DNA of 64,000 nt from positions 51,707 through 115,706 of the forward strand of contig NZ_LYMK01000020.1 in the NCBI RefSeq assembly GCF_002157355.1. Direction: 5' to 3'. This document shows, piece after piece, positions 1-9,854 of this stretch. The notes beneath the pieces were generated by a model that saw nothing but the letters and a program-made list of their open reading frames with translations, was not told the origin of the DNA and made no database searches. How positions within the stretch are numbered: the stretch's first letter is position 1; every line of letters begins with the position of its first letter. Source of the stretch: Variovorax sp. JS1663 (lineage in GTDB: Bacteria; Pseudomonadota; Gammaproteobacteria; Burkholderiales; Burkholderiaceae_C). The translations under genes were made by a program, and so were the position numbers.

Positions 1-614
1 TGCGGCACGCCCTTGGCCATCCGCGCGGCCAGCTCGGTCAGCGCGTTGCCCACGTCGATCTGGCCGACCGCGATGTCATGCTTGCGGCCGTCGAGCGAAG
101 CCGTCTTGGTCAGCCCCTGCACCGCATGCTTGGTCGCGGTGTAGGCGATCGAATTGGGTCGCGGCGCGGTGGCGGAGATCGATCCGTTGTTGATGATGCG
201 GCCGCCGCGCGGCGTCTGTGCCTTCATCGTGCGGAAGGCCTGCTGGATGCAATAGAACATCCCGTTGAGGTTGATGTCGACCACGCCGCGCCATTGTTCC
301 GGCGTCCAGTCCTCGAAGGGTCCCGGCGGGTTGCCGACGCCGGCGTTGTTGAACAGGAGGTCGACCCGCCCGAAGCGCTCCACCGCGGCAGCAAACAGGG
401 CCTGCACCGACTCCGGATTGGCCACGTCGGTCGGCACCGCGAACGCACGGCCCCCGGCGCCGGACTCGTCGGCCACCTGCTCCAGAGGCTCCAGCCGGCG
501 GCCGGCCAGCACCACGCTCCATCCGTCGCCCAACAGGGCCAGCGCTGCTGCGCGGCCGATGCCAGTGCCGGCGCCCGTCACGATCGCGATGCGGCTCTTC
601 TTGTCTGCACTCAT
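1..614 (-). CDS. SDR family oxidoreductase (3' end outside window)
   Basis: This is a short-chain dehydrogenase/reductase using NAD(P)H on an unidentified substrate. The first 204 residues are present and the C-terminus lies beyond position 1. The cofactor motif TGxxxGIG is at residues 13-20, an NNAG motif near residue 88, and the catalytic Tyr158-x3-Lys162 pair follows a serine-bearing strand. The ATG at 614 is preceded on the minus strand by a GGAG-like element. It starts 13 bases after the end of rnr on the same strand, so the two are probably co-transcribed. Substrate specificity cannot be read because the C-terminal substrate loop is missing. Family assignment is firm; function beyond that is open. 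Confidence 0.85.
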   Translation of the reverse strand, partial: MSADKKSRIAIVTGAGTGIGRAAALALLGDGWSVVLAGRRLEPLEQVADESGAGGRAFAVPTDVANPESVQALFAAAVERFGRVDLLFNNAGVGNPPGPFEDWTPEQWRGVVDINLNGMFYCIQQAFRTMKAQTPRGGRIINNGSISATAPRPNSIAYTATKHAVQGLTKTASLDGRKHDIAVGQIDVGNALTELAARMAKGVP

Positions 615-627
615 CTTCGTTTCTCCT

Positions 628-2895
628 TCAGCGACGCGTCTTGCGCCCTTTCATCTTGTTGGCAGCCTTCTTGACGGCCGAGCGAAAAGCCTGCATCGCG
701 GATTGCGGCGCTGCCCCCGGCACACGCTCCACCGCCGCCACCGCCTCGGGCTTCTTCCGCGCGCTGCGCTTGGTCGAAGCCTTGGCCGGCACACCGGCGG
801 CGGCCACGCCCTTGTCCTTCATCGCGCGCGCCGCAAGCTCCTCGCCTTCGCGCACGAGACGGAAGTCGATCTTGCGGCCATCGAGGTCGACCCGGCTGAC
901 CTGCACCCGCACGCGGGTGCCGATCGCGTAGCGGATGCCGGTGCGCTCGCCGCGCAGCTCCTGCCGCTGCTCGTCGAACTTGAAGTACTCGCCGCCGAGC
1001 TCGGTGATGTGCACAAGCCCTTCCACGTACATCGCATCGAGCGTGACGAAGATGCCGAAGGTGGTGGCAGCCGTGACCACGCCCCCGTATTCCTCGCCCA
1101 GGTGCTCACGCATGTACTTGCACTTGAGCCAGGCCTCCACGTCGCGGCTGGCCTCGTCGGCACGCCGCTCATTGGCGCTGCAGTGCAAGCCTGCCGCTTC
1201 CCAGGCCAGCACTTCCTTGCTCGGCGCCACGCTGGTCTTCTGCGGCTTGGCAGTGGGCGATTTCACGCGCGAGGCCAGCCGCTTGGCAAGCTTGGCGTGG
1301 GCCTCGCCCGGCGTCGGCAGCATCGGCAACTGGTACTTGGTCCGGCTCAGGATGGCTTTGATCACGCGATGCACCAGCAGATCCGGGTAGCGACGGATCG
1401 GGCTGGTGAAATGGGTGTAGGCCTCGTAGGCCAGGCCGAAATGGCCGCTGTTGATCGGCGTGTAGATAGCCTGCTGCATCGAGCGCAACAGCATGGTGTG
1501 GATCTGCTGCGCATCGGGCCGCTCCTTCGTCGCCTCGGCAATCGCCTGGAACTCGCCGGGCCGGGGATCGTCCGTGATCGACAGGCCCACGCCCATGGCC
1601 TTGAGGTAGCCGCGCAGGATCTCCTTCTTCTCGGGGGTCGGACCTTCGTGCACACGGTAGAGCCCCGGGTGCTTGCCCTCGGCGATGAAGTCTGCGCTGC
1701 AGACGTTGGCAGCGAGCATGGCCTCCTCGATCAGGCGGTGCGCCTCGTTGCGCACGCGCGGCACGATCTTCTCGATGCGGCCGGCCTCGTCGCAGATGAT
1801 CTGGGTCTCGGTGGTCTCGAAGTCCACCGCGCCGCGCTTGCCGCGCTGCTGCAGGAGCGCGCGATAGACGTCGTGCAGGTTCAACAGGTCCTTCACCCGC
1901 TCCTTGCGCCTGGCCGCCTCGGGGCCGCGGGTGTTGGCCAGGATCGCTGCCACCTCGGTGTAGGTGAAGCGTGCATGGCTCCACATCACCGCGGGGTAAA
2001 ACTGATAGGCGTAGATCTCGCCATCAGCCGCCACCAGCATGTCGCACACCATGCACAGCCGCTCCACCTCGGGGTTGAGCGAGCACAGGCCATTCGACAG
2101 CTTCTCCGGCAGCATCGGGATCACGCGGCGCGGGAAGTAGACACTGGTCGCTCGGTCATAGGCATCGATGTCGATGGCCGAGCCGGTGTGCACATAAGCG
2201 CTGACGTCCGCGATCGCGACCAGCAGGCGCCAGCCCTTGCCGCGGCCCACCTTGGCGGGCTCGCAGTAAACGGCATCGTCGAAGTCGCGCGCATCCTCGC
2301 CATCGATGGTGACCAGCGGGATATCGGTCAGGTCGACGCGGCCCTTCTTGTCGGTGGTCCGCACCTTGTCGGGCAAGGCCTTGGCCTCGGCCAGGCAGGC
2401 TTCGGAGAACTCGTGCGGCACGCCGTACTTGCGCACCGCGATCTCGATCTCCATGCCCGGATCGTCGATCTCGCCAAGCACTTCCTTCACGCGGCCGACG
2501 GGCTGGCCGAACAACGCGGGCGGCTCGGTCAGTTGCACGACGACCACCTGGCCGACCTTGGCCGTGCCTGTCGCACCCTTGGGGATCAGCACGTCCTGGC
2601 CGTAGCGCTTGTCTTCGGGAGCGACCAGCCAGATGCCGCCTTCGTGCAGCAAGCGACCGATGATCGGCTGCTCCGGCCGCTCGATGATCTCGACAACGCG
2701 ACCCTCGGGTCGGCCGCGCCGATCCTGGCGCACGACGCGCGCCTTGACGCGGTCCTTGTGCAACACAGCGCGCATCTCGTTGGGGGGCAGATAGATGTCG
2801 GCTTCACCATCGTCGCGCTGCACGAAACCGTGCCCATCGCGATGACCTTGCACCGTGCCTTCGACTTCGTCCAGCAGACCGCCGGAGTGGCTCAA
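628..2895 (-). CDS. rnr: Ribonuclease R, lacking the N-terminal helix-turn-helix region
   Basis: This is the 3'-to-5' exoribonuclease of the RNase II/RNB family, which degrades structured RNA and helps quality control of rRNA and tmRNA-tagged messages. Cold-shock-type RNA-binding domains lie near residues 10-150. The RNB metal motif [10 protein letters not shown] lies near residue 195, an S1 domain covers about 590-680, and a Lys/Arg-rich tail ends the protein. From TTG at 2895 it has 755 residues. The frame stays open to an ATG at 2952, but that start has no Shine-Dalgarno site and adds a non-conserved stretch. The tRNA-Leu gene at 2971 blocks further extension. The winged-helix segment found at the N-terminus of enterobacterial RNase R is therefore absent. 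The start codon is the uncertain part; identity is firm. Confidence 0.93.
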   Translation of the reverse strand: MSHSGGLLDEVEGTVQGHRDGHGFVQRDDGEADIYLPPNEMRAVLHKDRVKARVVRQDRRGRPEGRVVEIIERPEQPIIGRLLHEGGIWLVAPEDKRYGQDVLIPKGATGTAKVGQVVVVQLTEPPALFGQPVGRVKEVLGEIDDPGMEIEIAVRKYGVPHEFSEACLAEAKALPDKVRTTDKKGRVDLTDIPLVTIDGEDARDFDDAVYCEPAKVGRGKGWRLLVAIADVSAYVHTGSAIDIDAYDRATSVYFPRRVIPMLPEKLSNGLCSLNPEVERLCMVCDMLVAADGEIYAYQFYPAVMWSHARFTYTEVAAILANTRGPEAARRKERVKDLLNLHDVYRALLQQRGKRGAVDFETTETQIICDEAGRIEKIVPRVRNEAHRLIEEAMLAANVCSADFIAEGKHPGLYRVHEGPTPEKKEILRGYLKAMGVGLSITDDPRPGEFQAIAEATKERPDAQQIHTMLLRSMQQAIYTPINSGHFGLAYEAYTHFTSPIRRYPDLLVHRVIKAILSRTKYQLPMLPTPGEAHAKLAKRLASRVKSPTAKPQKTSVAPSKEVLAWEAAGLHCSANERRADEASRDVEAWLKCKYMREHLGEEYGGVVTAATTFGIFVTLDAMYVEGLVHITELGGEYFKFDEQRQELRGERTGIRYAIGTRVRVQVSRVDLDGRKIDFRLVREGEELAARAMKDKGVAAAGVPAKASTKRSARKKPEAVAAVERVPGAAPQSAMQAFRSAVKKAANKMKGRKTRR

Positions 2896-2903
2896 ATTTT
2901 TGA

Positions 2904-2933
2904 TATATACTCTCTTTCTTTCCTGAAATTCAA
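2904..2933 (-). promoter_or_regulatory. Candidate sigma-70 promoter for rnr
   Basis: On the minus strand TTGAAT (2933-2928) is followed after 18 bases by TATATA (2909-2904). The predicted transcript start is near 2897, only about two bases before the TTG chosen as the rnr start, so the message may be nearly leaderless. The same AT-rich patch reads TATACT on the plus strand and might also serve tRNA-Leu. This is a consensus match by eye, not a mapped start. Confidence 0.4.
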
Positions 2934-2970
2934 ACCTGTTGCGAGGGGTCAAACCCCAAGCAGCAAGTGG

Positions 2971-3055
<85 letters not shown>

Positions 3056-3090
3056 AGTTTAGACAACCCTTCTGGGTATTCTTCGATTGA

Positions 3091-3116
3091 AGCCACCGGT
3101 CTCCGGTGGCTTTTTT
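3091..3116 (+). terminator. Rho-independent terminator after tRNA-Leu
   Basis: A nine-base-pair stem AGCCACCGG/CCGGTGGCT (3091-3099 with 3103-3111) with loop TCT runs into six T residues on the plus strand. It ends the tRNA-Leu transcript and lies 20 bases beyond the convergent 3' end of rimO. Confidence 0.9.
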
Positions 3117-3136
3117 CTTGTCCGTTCCAGACAGCA

Positions 3137-4546
3137 TCAGATGGGCAGCGCGACCAGGTCGTGCCCCTCGGCGCCGACGATGCGGGCGCGCGTGAACTCG
3201 CCGACCTTCAGCGTCTTGCTGATCTTCTCCGGCGGCAGCAGGCGCACCGTGCCGTCGATCTCGGGTGCATCGGCATAGGTCCGACCCACGCCACCTTTGC
3301 GTCCGAGAGCCGGCGCTGAATCGACCAGCACCTGCATGGTCGCGCCGATGCGCCGCCGCAGCCTGGCAACAGACACCGCTTCGGCCACTTCCATGAAACG
3401 CGCACGACGCGCCTCGCGCTCGGCCTCCGGCAGCATGCCTGGCAGCTCGTTGGCGGCCGCACCCTGGACGGGGCTGTAGGCGAAGCAGCCGGCGCGGTCG
3501 ATCTCGGCCTCGCGGATGAAGTCGAGCAGGTGCTCGAACTCCGCCTCCGTCTCGCCGGGAAAGCCGGCAATGAAGGTGCTGCGGATCACCAGGTCCGGGC
3601 AGATCTCGCGCCAGCGCGCAATGCGCTCCAGGTTCTTCTCGCCGCTGGCGGGGCGCTTCATCCGTCGCAGCACATCGGGATGGCTATGCTGCAGCGGCAC
3701 GTCGAGGTACGGCAGCACCTTGCCGCTCGCCATCAGCGGAACCACTTCGTCCACGCTCGGATAGGGATAGACGTAGTGCAGACGAACCCAGGCGCCGTAG
3801 GGCTCGGCGATCTCGCCCAGCGTATGCACCAGTTCCAGCATGCGGGTCTTGACCGGCTTGCCGTCCCAGAAGCCGGTGCGGTACTTCACATCGACGCCAT
3901 AGGCCGAGGTATCCTGGCTGATCACCAGCAGTTCCTTGACGCCGCCTTCGAACAGGGCCTTGGCCTCGCCGAGCACATCGCCCACAGGCCGCGACACGAG
4001 GTCGCCGCGCATCGAGGGAATGATGCAGAAGGTGCAGCGGTGGTTGCAGCCCTCGCTGATCTTCAGATAGGCGTAGTGCCGCGGCGTCAGCTTCAACCCC
4101 GCGACACCGAAGGCCTGCGGCACCAGGTCGATGAAGGGATCGTGCGGCTTGGGCAGGTTGGCGTGGACCGCGTCCATCACCTCCTGCGTCGCGTGCGGGC
4201 CGGTGACAGCCAGCACGCTCGGATGCATCTGGCGCACCAAGTTGCCGCCGGCCTCGCCGGTCTTGGCGCCCAGGCAGCCGGTGACGATCACGCGGCCGTT
4301 CTCGGCCAGCGCCTCGCCGATGGTGTCCAGGCTCTCCTTGACCGCGTCATCGATGAAGCCGCAGGTGTTGACGATCACCAAGTCGGCGCCTTCGAAGGTC
4401 TTGGAGGTCTGGTAGCCCTCGGCACTCAGTTGGGTCAGGATCAATTCGGAATCAGTCAGCGCCTTGGGGCAGCCCAGGCTGACGAAGCCCACCTTGGGCG
4501 CGGCGGCCGACACGGTCGTGGGTTCGGGGGAAGCTACTTCGCTCAT
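3137..4546 (-). CDS. rimO: Ribosomal protein uS12 methylthiotransferase RimO
   Basis: This radical-SAM enzyme adds a methylthio group to an aspartate of ribosomal protein uS12. The 469-residue protein shows the N-terminal methylthiotransferase domain with its cluster cysteines Cys26, Cys62 and Cys91. The radical-SAM motif is Cys167-x3-Cys171-x2-Cys174 in [14 protein letters not shown], and a TRAM domain closes the C-terminus. The cysteine pattern and a SLGCPK opening fit RimO better than the tRNA enzyme MiaB. It begins 18 bases after phaR on the same strand, suggesting co-transcription. Confidence 0.96.
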   Translation of the reverse strand: MSEVASPEPTTVSAAAPKVGFVSLGCPKALTDSELILTQLSAEGYQTSKTFEGADLVIVNTCGFIDDAVKESLDTIGEALAENGRVIVTGCLGAKTGEAGGNLVRQMHPSVLAVTGPHATQEVMDAVHANLPKPHDPFIDLVPQAFGVAGLKLTPRHYAYLKISEGCNHRCTFCIIPSMRGDLVSRPVGDVLGEAKALFEGGVKELLVISQDTSAYGVDVKYRTGFWDGKPVKTRMLELVHTLGEIAEPYGAWVRLHYVYPYPSVDEVVPLMASGKVLPYLDVPLQHSHPDVLRRMKRPASGEKNLERIARWREICPDLVIRSTFIAGFPGETEAEFEHLLDFIREAEIDRAGCFAYSPVQGAAANELPGMLPEAEREARRARFMEVAEAVSVARLRRRIGATMQVLVDSAPALGRKGGVGRTYADAPEIDGTVRLLPPEKISKTLKVGEFTRARIVGAEGHDLVALPI

Positions 4547-4564
4547 AGCCCCCTATTGTCAGCG

Positions 4565-5122
4565 CTAACGGTCGGTCTGCCCGTTTTGGGGTCGCTTGAG
4601 GCCGAAGGCGCCCAGCACCTGCTCGGTGTTTTTTTGCATCTGCTCCTGCATCTGCAGAAAGACATTCTTGGACTGTTCAACGTAGCTGCCCATCAGGCCC
4701 TGGAGCACCGGGGATTGCAGGGTCATGAAGCGTGACCACATCTCGGGCGTGAGCGCCTGTGCCTTCTCGGCCAGTTGCGCCTGCACCTCCGCCATGGCCT
4801 GGATGTTCTTCTCCAGATAAGGCCCCATGTAGCCCTGCATCGCATGGCCATAGAAGCGGATGATGTTTGCGAGCACCTGCTCGGTGAACATCGGTGCGCC
4901 CCCGGCCTCCTCTTCCAGGATGATCTGCAGCAGGATGCTGCGCGTCAGGTCGTCCCCGCTCTTGGCATCCCGCACCACGAAGGGCGACTTGTCCATCACC
5001 AGCTGCCTGACCTCGGTGAGGGTGATGTAGGCGGAGGTTTCCGTGTCGTAGAGCCTGCGGTTCGGATATTTCTTGATGACCCGCTGCGCCGGCTTGTCAC
5101 CAGCGGACTTCTTGCTCTGCAC
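4565..5122 (-). CDS. phaR: Polyhydroxyalkanoate synthesis repressor PhaR (GTG start)
   Basis: PhaR senses polyhydroxybutyrate granules and represses phasin and PHA genes. The N-terminal PHB/PHA accumulation regulator DNA-binding domain begins with RVIKKYPNRRLYDT at residues 14-27. A polymer-binding central domain and a Gln/Met-rich helical C-terminus follow. I chose GTG at 5122 because AAGGAG lies six bases upstream. The upstream ATG at 5185 has no such site and adds 21 residues unlike the family. The protein is 185 residues, normal for PhaR. With 3-hydroxybutyrate dehydrogenase at 8229 it indicates a PHB-storing organism. Confidence 0.93.
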   Translation of the reverse strand: MQSKKSAGDKPAQRVIKKYPNRRLYDTETSAYITLTEVRQLVMDKSPFVVRDAKSGDDLTRSILLQIILEEEAGGAPMFTEQVLANIIRFYGHAMQGYMGPYLEKNIQAMAEVQAQLAEKAQALTPEMWSRFMTLQSPVLQGLMGSYVEQSKNVFLQMQEQMQKNTEQVLGAFGLKRPQNGQTDR

Positions 5123-5218
5123 TACGGACTCCTTGAGGTTTGGCGCTTCAAGCGCAAACCATTCTAGGGAGCGGGTTTGCTGCACCGCGCCAAGGTTTAC
5201 CCTGACCGGCCAGCGCCG

Positions 5219-5587
5219 TCAATCCAGCGTCGTGGCGTACTCGGCGCCGCACACCTTGCAGACCGCCGACTCGGGGCGCTCCTCGGTGCTGTCGCGAAAG
5301 TGCAAGGGACTCTTGACGCCGTTGAAGACCCAGCAGCGCGGGCAGTGCTCATGGCCCGCCAGCGGCAGGTAACCCCGTGCGCGCTGCTCGGCCCGTTCCC
5401 GCGTGACGGGTGACCCCTGCCGCACCGTTCGCGCGACGTCCTCGGCGGCCATGGTGCCGGCCCGACCATTGGCCCGGTCATTCAGCCCATAGACCACGCG
5501 TGCGAACTCCAGCGGGGCCTGGCGCAGCAACGCTGCCAAGCGGAGTTCCTCGAGTGCCGGACCGGTCTCAGTCTCAGGCGTGGTCAT
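5219..5587 (-). CDS. Small zinc-ribbon protein of unknown function
   Basis: The 122-residue protein has an acidic N-terminal third, a basic middle, and a C-terminal zinc-ribbon-like arrangement: Cys82-x2-Cys85 and Cys110-x2-Cys113 (CPRCW and CKVCG). This could bind one structural zinc. ATG at 5587 is chosen because GGAG sits nine bases upstream; the frame remains open upstream to 5632 without a ribosome site. It stands alone between tRNA-Val and phaR. I do not recognise a named family; nucleic-acid or protein binding is possible from the fold alone. Confidence 0.7.
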   Translation of the reverse strand: MTTPETETGPALEELRLAALLRQAPLEFARVVYGLNDRANGRAGTMAAEDVARTVRQGSPVTRERAEQRARGYLPLAGHEHCPRCWVFNGVKSPLHFRDSTEERPESAVCKVCGAEYATTLD

Positions 5588-5750
5588 CGTTTCTCCGGAT
5601 TGCGGGGTGTGGTGGTGATGGCGAGCGGCCAAGTTACCACAACTGTCGACGTATTCGCCAGTCGACGAAGGCCGTAGGCCATGCGGGGGAAGAAACGCCG
5701 TCGCGGAGGGGCAGCCGCTGGTTGTCGGCTGCTTCGCTTCGGGAAAGGAT

Positions 5751-5827
5751 TGGTAGGCGCGATTGGACTCGAACCAACGACCCCCACCATGTCAAGGTGG
5801 TGCTCTAACCAGCTGAGCTACGCGCCT
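5751..5827 (-). tRNA. tRNA-Val (anticodon GAC)
   Basis: A 77-base tRNA with encoded CCA. The acceptor stem AGGCGCG pairs fully with CGCGCCT. The anticodon arm CCACC-TTGACAT-GGTGG gives anticodon GAC, which reads GUC and GUU. A standard T-arm (GGTTCGAGTCC) is present. It lies 48 bases downstream of relA on the same strand. No integrase or attachment-site duplication is visible next to it. Confidence 0.97.
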
Positions 5828-5875
5828 GAGTTCGTTCGAGAGATGGGAGTATAGCAGGCCGCGTGATGCACTTTT

Positions 5876-8113
5876 TCAGCGGCGTCGTGCGGAACGCACC
5901 CCGGGCACCACCGCGACCACGGCCAGCACCTGCGCGAGCCGCGCCGCGTCACCGATCTCGATCGTGAAGGTCATCCATGCGGTGCCCTTGACCGATTGCG
6001 TCTGCACGCCGATCACGTTCATCTTCTCGCGCGCAAATACGTCGGAGATGTCGCGCAACAGGCCCTGGCGATCTGCCGCCTCGACCGCCACGTCGACCGC
6101 ATACACCGACGCATCGCCGCCGCCATGCGGCTCGCCCCACTCCACGTCGATCACGCGCTCGGCATCGCGGGCTGCCATCATCCGGAAGCTGCTGCAGTTG
6201 GCGCGGTGGATGCTGACGCCGTGCCCGCGCGTCACGAAGCCGCGGATCGGATCGGGCGGCGCCGGCTTGCAGCACTTGGCGAGCTGGGTCATCAGCGATG
6301 AGACGCCGACCACCAGCACCCCGCCCTTGCCGGTATTGGTACCGGCACGCGCCTTCTTGATGACCACGCCGTCATCCGGTGCCTGCACGGGCTCCGGCGG
6401 CGGACGCAACAGCATCTCGATGTTGCGCAGCGAGAACTCGTCCTTGCCCACCACCTCGAACAACTGATCGGCGGACTTGAACCCCAGCTGCGAAGCCAGG
6501 TCATCGAGCTTCAGCGCGGTCTTGCCCTCGCGCTGCAGCACCTTCTCGACCGCTTCGCGTCCGCGCGCCACCGTCTCATGCGTAATCTGCGCATTGAACC
6601 AGGCACGCACCTTGGCACGCGCCCGATGGCTGGCGAGATAGCCCAACTCCGCGTTGAGCCAGTCGCGCGACGGACCGCCCTCCTTGGCCGCGATGATCTC
6701 CACCGTCTGCCCGTTCTGCAGCGGCGTGTTCAAGGGCACCATCGCACCGTCGACGCGCGCACCACGGCAGCGATGACCCAGGCTGGTGTGCACCGAGTAG
6801 GCGAAGTCGACCGCCGTCGCACCCTGCGGCAATTCGACGATGGCTGCATCGGGCGTCAGCACGTAGATGCGGTCATCGAAGAGGCCCTGCCCCTGCGAGC
6901 CGCCGGACAGGTCGCGCTCCCAGGCCAGCAGTTGCCGCAGCACGGCGATCTTGGCGTCGTATTCGCCGCTCGCCCACACGCCCGCGTAGCCCTTCTGGCC
7001 CGCTTCCTTGTAGGCCCAGTGGGCCGCCACGCCATGCTCCGCATGGTCGTGCATCTCCTGCGTGCGGATCTGGATCTCGATCGGCTTGCCCACATGCCCG
7101 CCGACCACCTCGCGCACGACCGTGTGCAGCGACTGGTACCCGTTCGGCTTGGGCCGCGCGATGTAGTCGTCGAACTCCTCGGTGATCGGCTGGAAGTGCG
7201 AATGCACCCAGGCCAGCGCCGCATAGCAGTCCTTCACGTCGGCCACCACGACGCGCAGCGCCAGGATGTCGAAGACCTGCGCGAAGTCCAGCGACTTGCC
7301 GCGCATCTTCTTGACGATGCTGTAGATGTTCTTCGGCCGCCCCTGCACGGTGGCCTTGACGCCCTCCCCGGCCAGCTCGCGCTCCAGCCTCGAGCGCAAC
7401 TGCTCGACGTAGCCCTCGCGCTCGATGCGCTTCTCGTCCAACAGGCGGGCGATCAGCTTGTAGGTGTCGGGCTCCAGAAAGCGGAAGGACAGGTCCTCGA
7501 TCTCCCACTTGACCTGCCAGATGCCCAGCCGGTTCGCCAGCGGCGCAAACACCTGCAGCGATTCGCGCGCCACGCCCTCCGGCACCGGCTGCTTGCTCGC
7601 CGCCGCATAGCGCAGAGTCTGAAGCCGCGAAGCGAGCCGCAGCATCACGACGCGCAGGTCGCGCGAGAAGGCGAGCAGCATCTTGCGCACGTTTTCGGTC
7701 TGCGTGCCGGCCCCGTCCGCCAGGTGCGCGCTCGCCGTGGCCGTGCGTGCCTGCTTCTGCACGTGCACGAGCTTGGTGGTCTCCACCGCGAGCGCGGCGA
7801 AGTTGTCGCCGAAGACCTTGGCGATCACCTCCTGCGGACGGTTCAGGTGCTGGCAGGAATAGACCAGGTAGCTGGCCGCCTGCATCGCCTCCGAGCCGCC
7901 CATCGCGGCCACGATCGCGGCGACCGCGTCGGCATGCGCAAGCGTGTTCTCGCCAGTGTCCAGCGTCTCGTCGGCGATCAGCGGCTCGGCGAAGGCGCGG
8001 GCCCGCGCAAGCATGTTCGCCTGCACGGGCGTGCGCTCGGCGGTCGCGGCCGACAGCGGATAGTCGACCACGGAAGCGCCGGACATCGAGAGGCCGGGTT
8101 GATCGCGCTTCAC
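5876..8113 (-). CDS. relA: RelA-type (p)ppGpp synthetase
   Basis: This is the ribosome-associated GTP/GDP pyrophosphokinase of the stringent response. The 745-residue protein has the long RSH layout: a hydrolase-like N-terminus, synthetase domain, TGS domain and C-terminal ACT domain. In the hydrolase region the HD pair is lost (the position reads YSCQHL), so hydrolysis is probably absent. The synthetase carries EFDD at residues 313-316 before YIARPKPNGYQSLHT, the acidic variant typical of monofunctional RelA rather than SpoT/Rel. The start is GTG at 8113 behind a GGGAGG tract; ATG at 8086 is an alternative. tRNA-Val follows downstream. Confidence 0.93.
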   Translation of the reverse strand: MKRDQPGLSMSGASVVDYPLSAATAERTPVQANMLARARAFAEPLIADETLDTGENTLAHADAVAAIVAAMGGSEAMQAASYLVYSCQHLNRPQEVIAKVFGDNFAALAVETTKLVHVQKQARTATASAHLADGAGTQTENVRKMLLAFSRDLRVVMLRLASRLQTLRYAAASKQPVPEGVARESLQVFAPLANRLGIWQVKWEIEDLSFRFLEPDTYKLIARLLDEKRIEREGYVEQLRSRLERELAGEGVKATVQGRPKNIYSIVKKMRGKSLDFAQVFDILALRVVVADVKDCYAALAWVHSHFQPITEEFDDYIARPKPNGYQSLHTVVREVVGGHVGKPIEIQIRTQEMHDHAEHGVAAHWAYKEAGQKGYAGVWASGEYDAKIAVLRQLLAWERDLSGGSQGQGLFDDRIYVLTPDAAIVELPQGATAVDFAYSVHTSLGHRCRGARVDGAMVPLNTPLQNGQTVEIIAAKEGGPSRDWLNAELGYLASHRARAKVRAWFNAQITHETVARGREAVEKVLQREGKTALKLDDLASQLGFKSADQLFEVVGKDEFSLRNIEMLLRPPPEPVQAPDDGVVIKKARAGTNTGKGGVLVVGVSSLMTQLAKCCKPAPPDPIRGFVTRGHGVSIHRANCSSFRMMAARDAERVIDVEWGEPHGGGDASVYAVDVAVEAADRQGLLRDISDVFAREKMNVIGVQTQSVKGTAWMTFTIEIGDAARLAQVLAVVAVVPGVRSARRR

Positions 8114-8228
8114 TCGATCGCCCCCTCCCGGGCGGCGTGACGGACGACGGGCTCGATCATGAAACGGAGCAAAAGGCGATGAAGATAATGGGCTCGTCGC
8201 ATCCTAATTCATCCGGAGATTGATCATC

Positions 8229-8999
8229 ATGCTCAAAGGCAAAACCGCGCTTGTCACGGGGTCCACCAGTGGCATCGGCCTCGGTATCGCGAAGGCGCTG
8301 GCGCAACAGGGCGCCAACATCGTGCTCAACGGTTTCGGCGACGCCGAGGGGTCGAAGACCGAGATCGCCTCGTTGGGCGTGAAGGTCGACTACCACGGTG
8401 CCGACATGAGCAAGCCGTCGGACATCGAGGACATGATGCAGTTCGGCGCCTCGAAGTTCGGCCGCATCGACATCCTCGTCAACAATGCCGGCATCCAGCA
8501 CGTCGCAAAGGTCGAGGACTTTCCGGCGGAGCGCTGGGACGCGGTGATCGCGATCAACCTCAGCAGCGCCTTCCACACCACGCGCCTGGCAGTACCGGCC
8601 ATGCGCGAAGCCAATTGGGGCCGCATCATCAACATCGCTTCGGCCCACGGGCTCGTGGCCTCGGCGCAGAAGTCGGCCTACGTGGCGGCCAAGCATGGCA
8701 TCGTCGGGCTCACCAAGGCAGTGGCGCTGGAGACCGCCACCACCGGCGTGACCTGCAATGCAATCTGCCCGGGCTGGGTGCTGACGCCGCTGGTCCAGAA
8801 GCAGATCGATGACCGCTCGGCGCGCGAAGGCATATCGGTCGAGCAGGCCCAGAAGGATCTGCTCGGCGAAAAGCAGCCGTCGCTGCAGTTCACCACGGTC
8901 GAGCAACTGGGTGGCCTCGCGGTCTTCCTGTGCTCGACAGCCGCCGATCAGGTGCGCGGCGTGGCCTGGCAGGTCGACGGCGGCTGGACCGCCCAGTAG
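8229..8999 (+). CDS. bdhA: 3-hydroxybutyrate dehydrogenase (SDR family)
   Basis: This enzyme interconverts (R)-3-hydroxybutyrate and acetoacetate with NAD, the step that returns PHB breakdown products to central metabolism. The 256-residue SDR has TGSTSGIG at residues 10-17, NNAG, and Tyr151-x3-Lys155. The MLKGKTALVTGSTSGIG opening and the HGLVAS and QKSAYVAAKHG stretches match bacterial 3-hydroxybutyrate dehydrogenases. ATG at 8229 lies ten bases after GGAG; in-frame TTG at 8220 is less likely. It diverges from relA and shares a 115-base promoter region with it. Confidence 0.9.
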   Translation: MLKGKTALVTGSTSGIGLGIAKALAQQGANIVLNGFGDAEGSKTEIASLGVKVDYHGADMSKPSDIEDMMQFGASKFGRIDILVNNAGIQHVAKVEDFPAERWDAVIAINLSSAFHTTRLAVPAMREANWGRIINIASAHGLVASAQKSAYVAAKHGIVGLTKAVALETATTGVTCNAICPGWVLTPLVQKQIDDRSAREGISVEQAQKDLLGEKQPSLQFTTVEQLGGLAVFLCSTAADQVRGVAWQVDGGWTAQ

Positions 9000-9086
9000 T
9001 AGAGCCCCCCGGCTTTTCACTGCGCTTCGCTGCGTGTACCCCCCGAGGGGAGGCTCGGCCGCCTTGGGCCGGCCCGGGGCAGCCGA
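9000..9086. repeat. GC-rich dispersed repeat-like spacer between convergent genes
   Basis: The 87 bases between convergent bdhA and the SIMPL gene hold inverted elements (CCCCCCGAGGGG; CGGCCGCCTTGGGCCGGCCCGG). They resemble the C/G-run repeats at 38704-38868 and 63897-64000. I associate this type with intergenic repeats of Comamonadaceae from memory. It may act as a bidirectional transcript end. Confidence 0.45.
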
Positions 9087-9797
9087 CTACTTCAGCTGCA
9101 CCGAGCCCGAGACGTTGACCACCACGCTGGTCTTGCCAGCCTCGACCGGCACGGCCGAGTCGTAGGCCATCTTCGAGGACGCGGCCTCCACCGCCATCAT
9201 GCGGGGCCGGATCGGCCCGCCCTGGTTGGCATTGACCGAGACCTCGCGCAAGGTGTAGCCGCCGAAGCCGAAGCCCTTGGCGAGCTCTGCGGCCTTCTGC
9301 TTGAAGTTCTCGATCGCGATGGTCTGCGCCTCGGCTTCCACCTTGGCGCGCTGTTCGCGGCTCAGGCCAAAGCCGATGCCTCCCACGGTGAGGGTGGAAA
9401 TGCGGCCGGCCGTCTGCGTGATGCGCGGAAAGTCCTTGCCTTCCAGCACCAGTTCAGTGGTGCCAGACCACCCGGTGATCTTGCCGTCGCGCGTGTAGCG
9501 CGGCACCAGGCTGAAGTTGCCGGTGCGCACGTCGAGCAAACCCACCTGGGCATTCTTCTTCGCCTCGGCCAGCGCGGCGTCCAACGCGGTCTTCAGCTGC
9601 GTCTGCACCGTTGCCGCGTCAGCTGCGTCGCGCGTGGTACTCAGGGTCATGGACAGCAGGTCCTGCTGCACCTCCACCGTTCCGTCGGCCGACAGCTGAA
9701 GCACGTTCTGCGGCGGCGTCCAGGGTGCGCTCTGGGCCATCACAGCGCCGGCGCTCATCAATGCGGCGCACGCCGCGATCTTCTTGATCTTTTTCAA
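9087..9797 (-). CDS. Periplasmic SIMPL-domain (YggE-like, DUF541) protein
   Basis: The 236-residue protein starts with a Lys-rich signal peptide and hydrophobic core ending at AVMA-Q (about residue 22). The rest is a SIMPL domain, recognisable by LQLSADGTVEVQQDLLSMTLST near the mature N-terminus and RPRMMAVEA near the end. Members are exported and often linked to oxidative-stress tolerance, but a biochemical activity is not settled. It lies 57 bases downstream of another small exported protein on the same strand, which may share its transcript. Confidence 0.85.
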   Translation of the reverse strand: MKKIKKIAACAALMSAGAVMAQSAPWTPPQNVLQLSADGTVEVQQDLLSMTLSTTRDAADAATVQTQLKTALDAALAEAKKNAQVGLLDVRTGNFSLVPRYTRDGKITGWSGTTELVLEGKDFPRITQTAGRISTLTVGGIGFGLSREQRAKVEAEAQTIAIENFKQKAAELAKGFGFGGYTLREVSVNANQGGPIRPRMMAVEAASSKMAYDSAVPVEAGKTSVVVNVSGSVQLK

Positions 9798-9854
9798 GCT
9801 GAGTATCTTCCCGATGGAATAAAGAAAAGAACGACCGGCCCTTGCGGGCCGCGC

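Noticed and set aside
2952..2952. ATG at 2952 as the rnr start
   Set aside because: There is no ribosome site, the added residues are not family-like, and the candidate promoter lies downstream of it.
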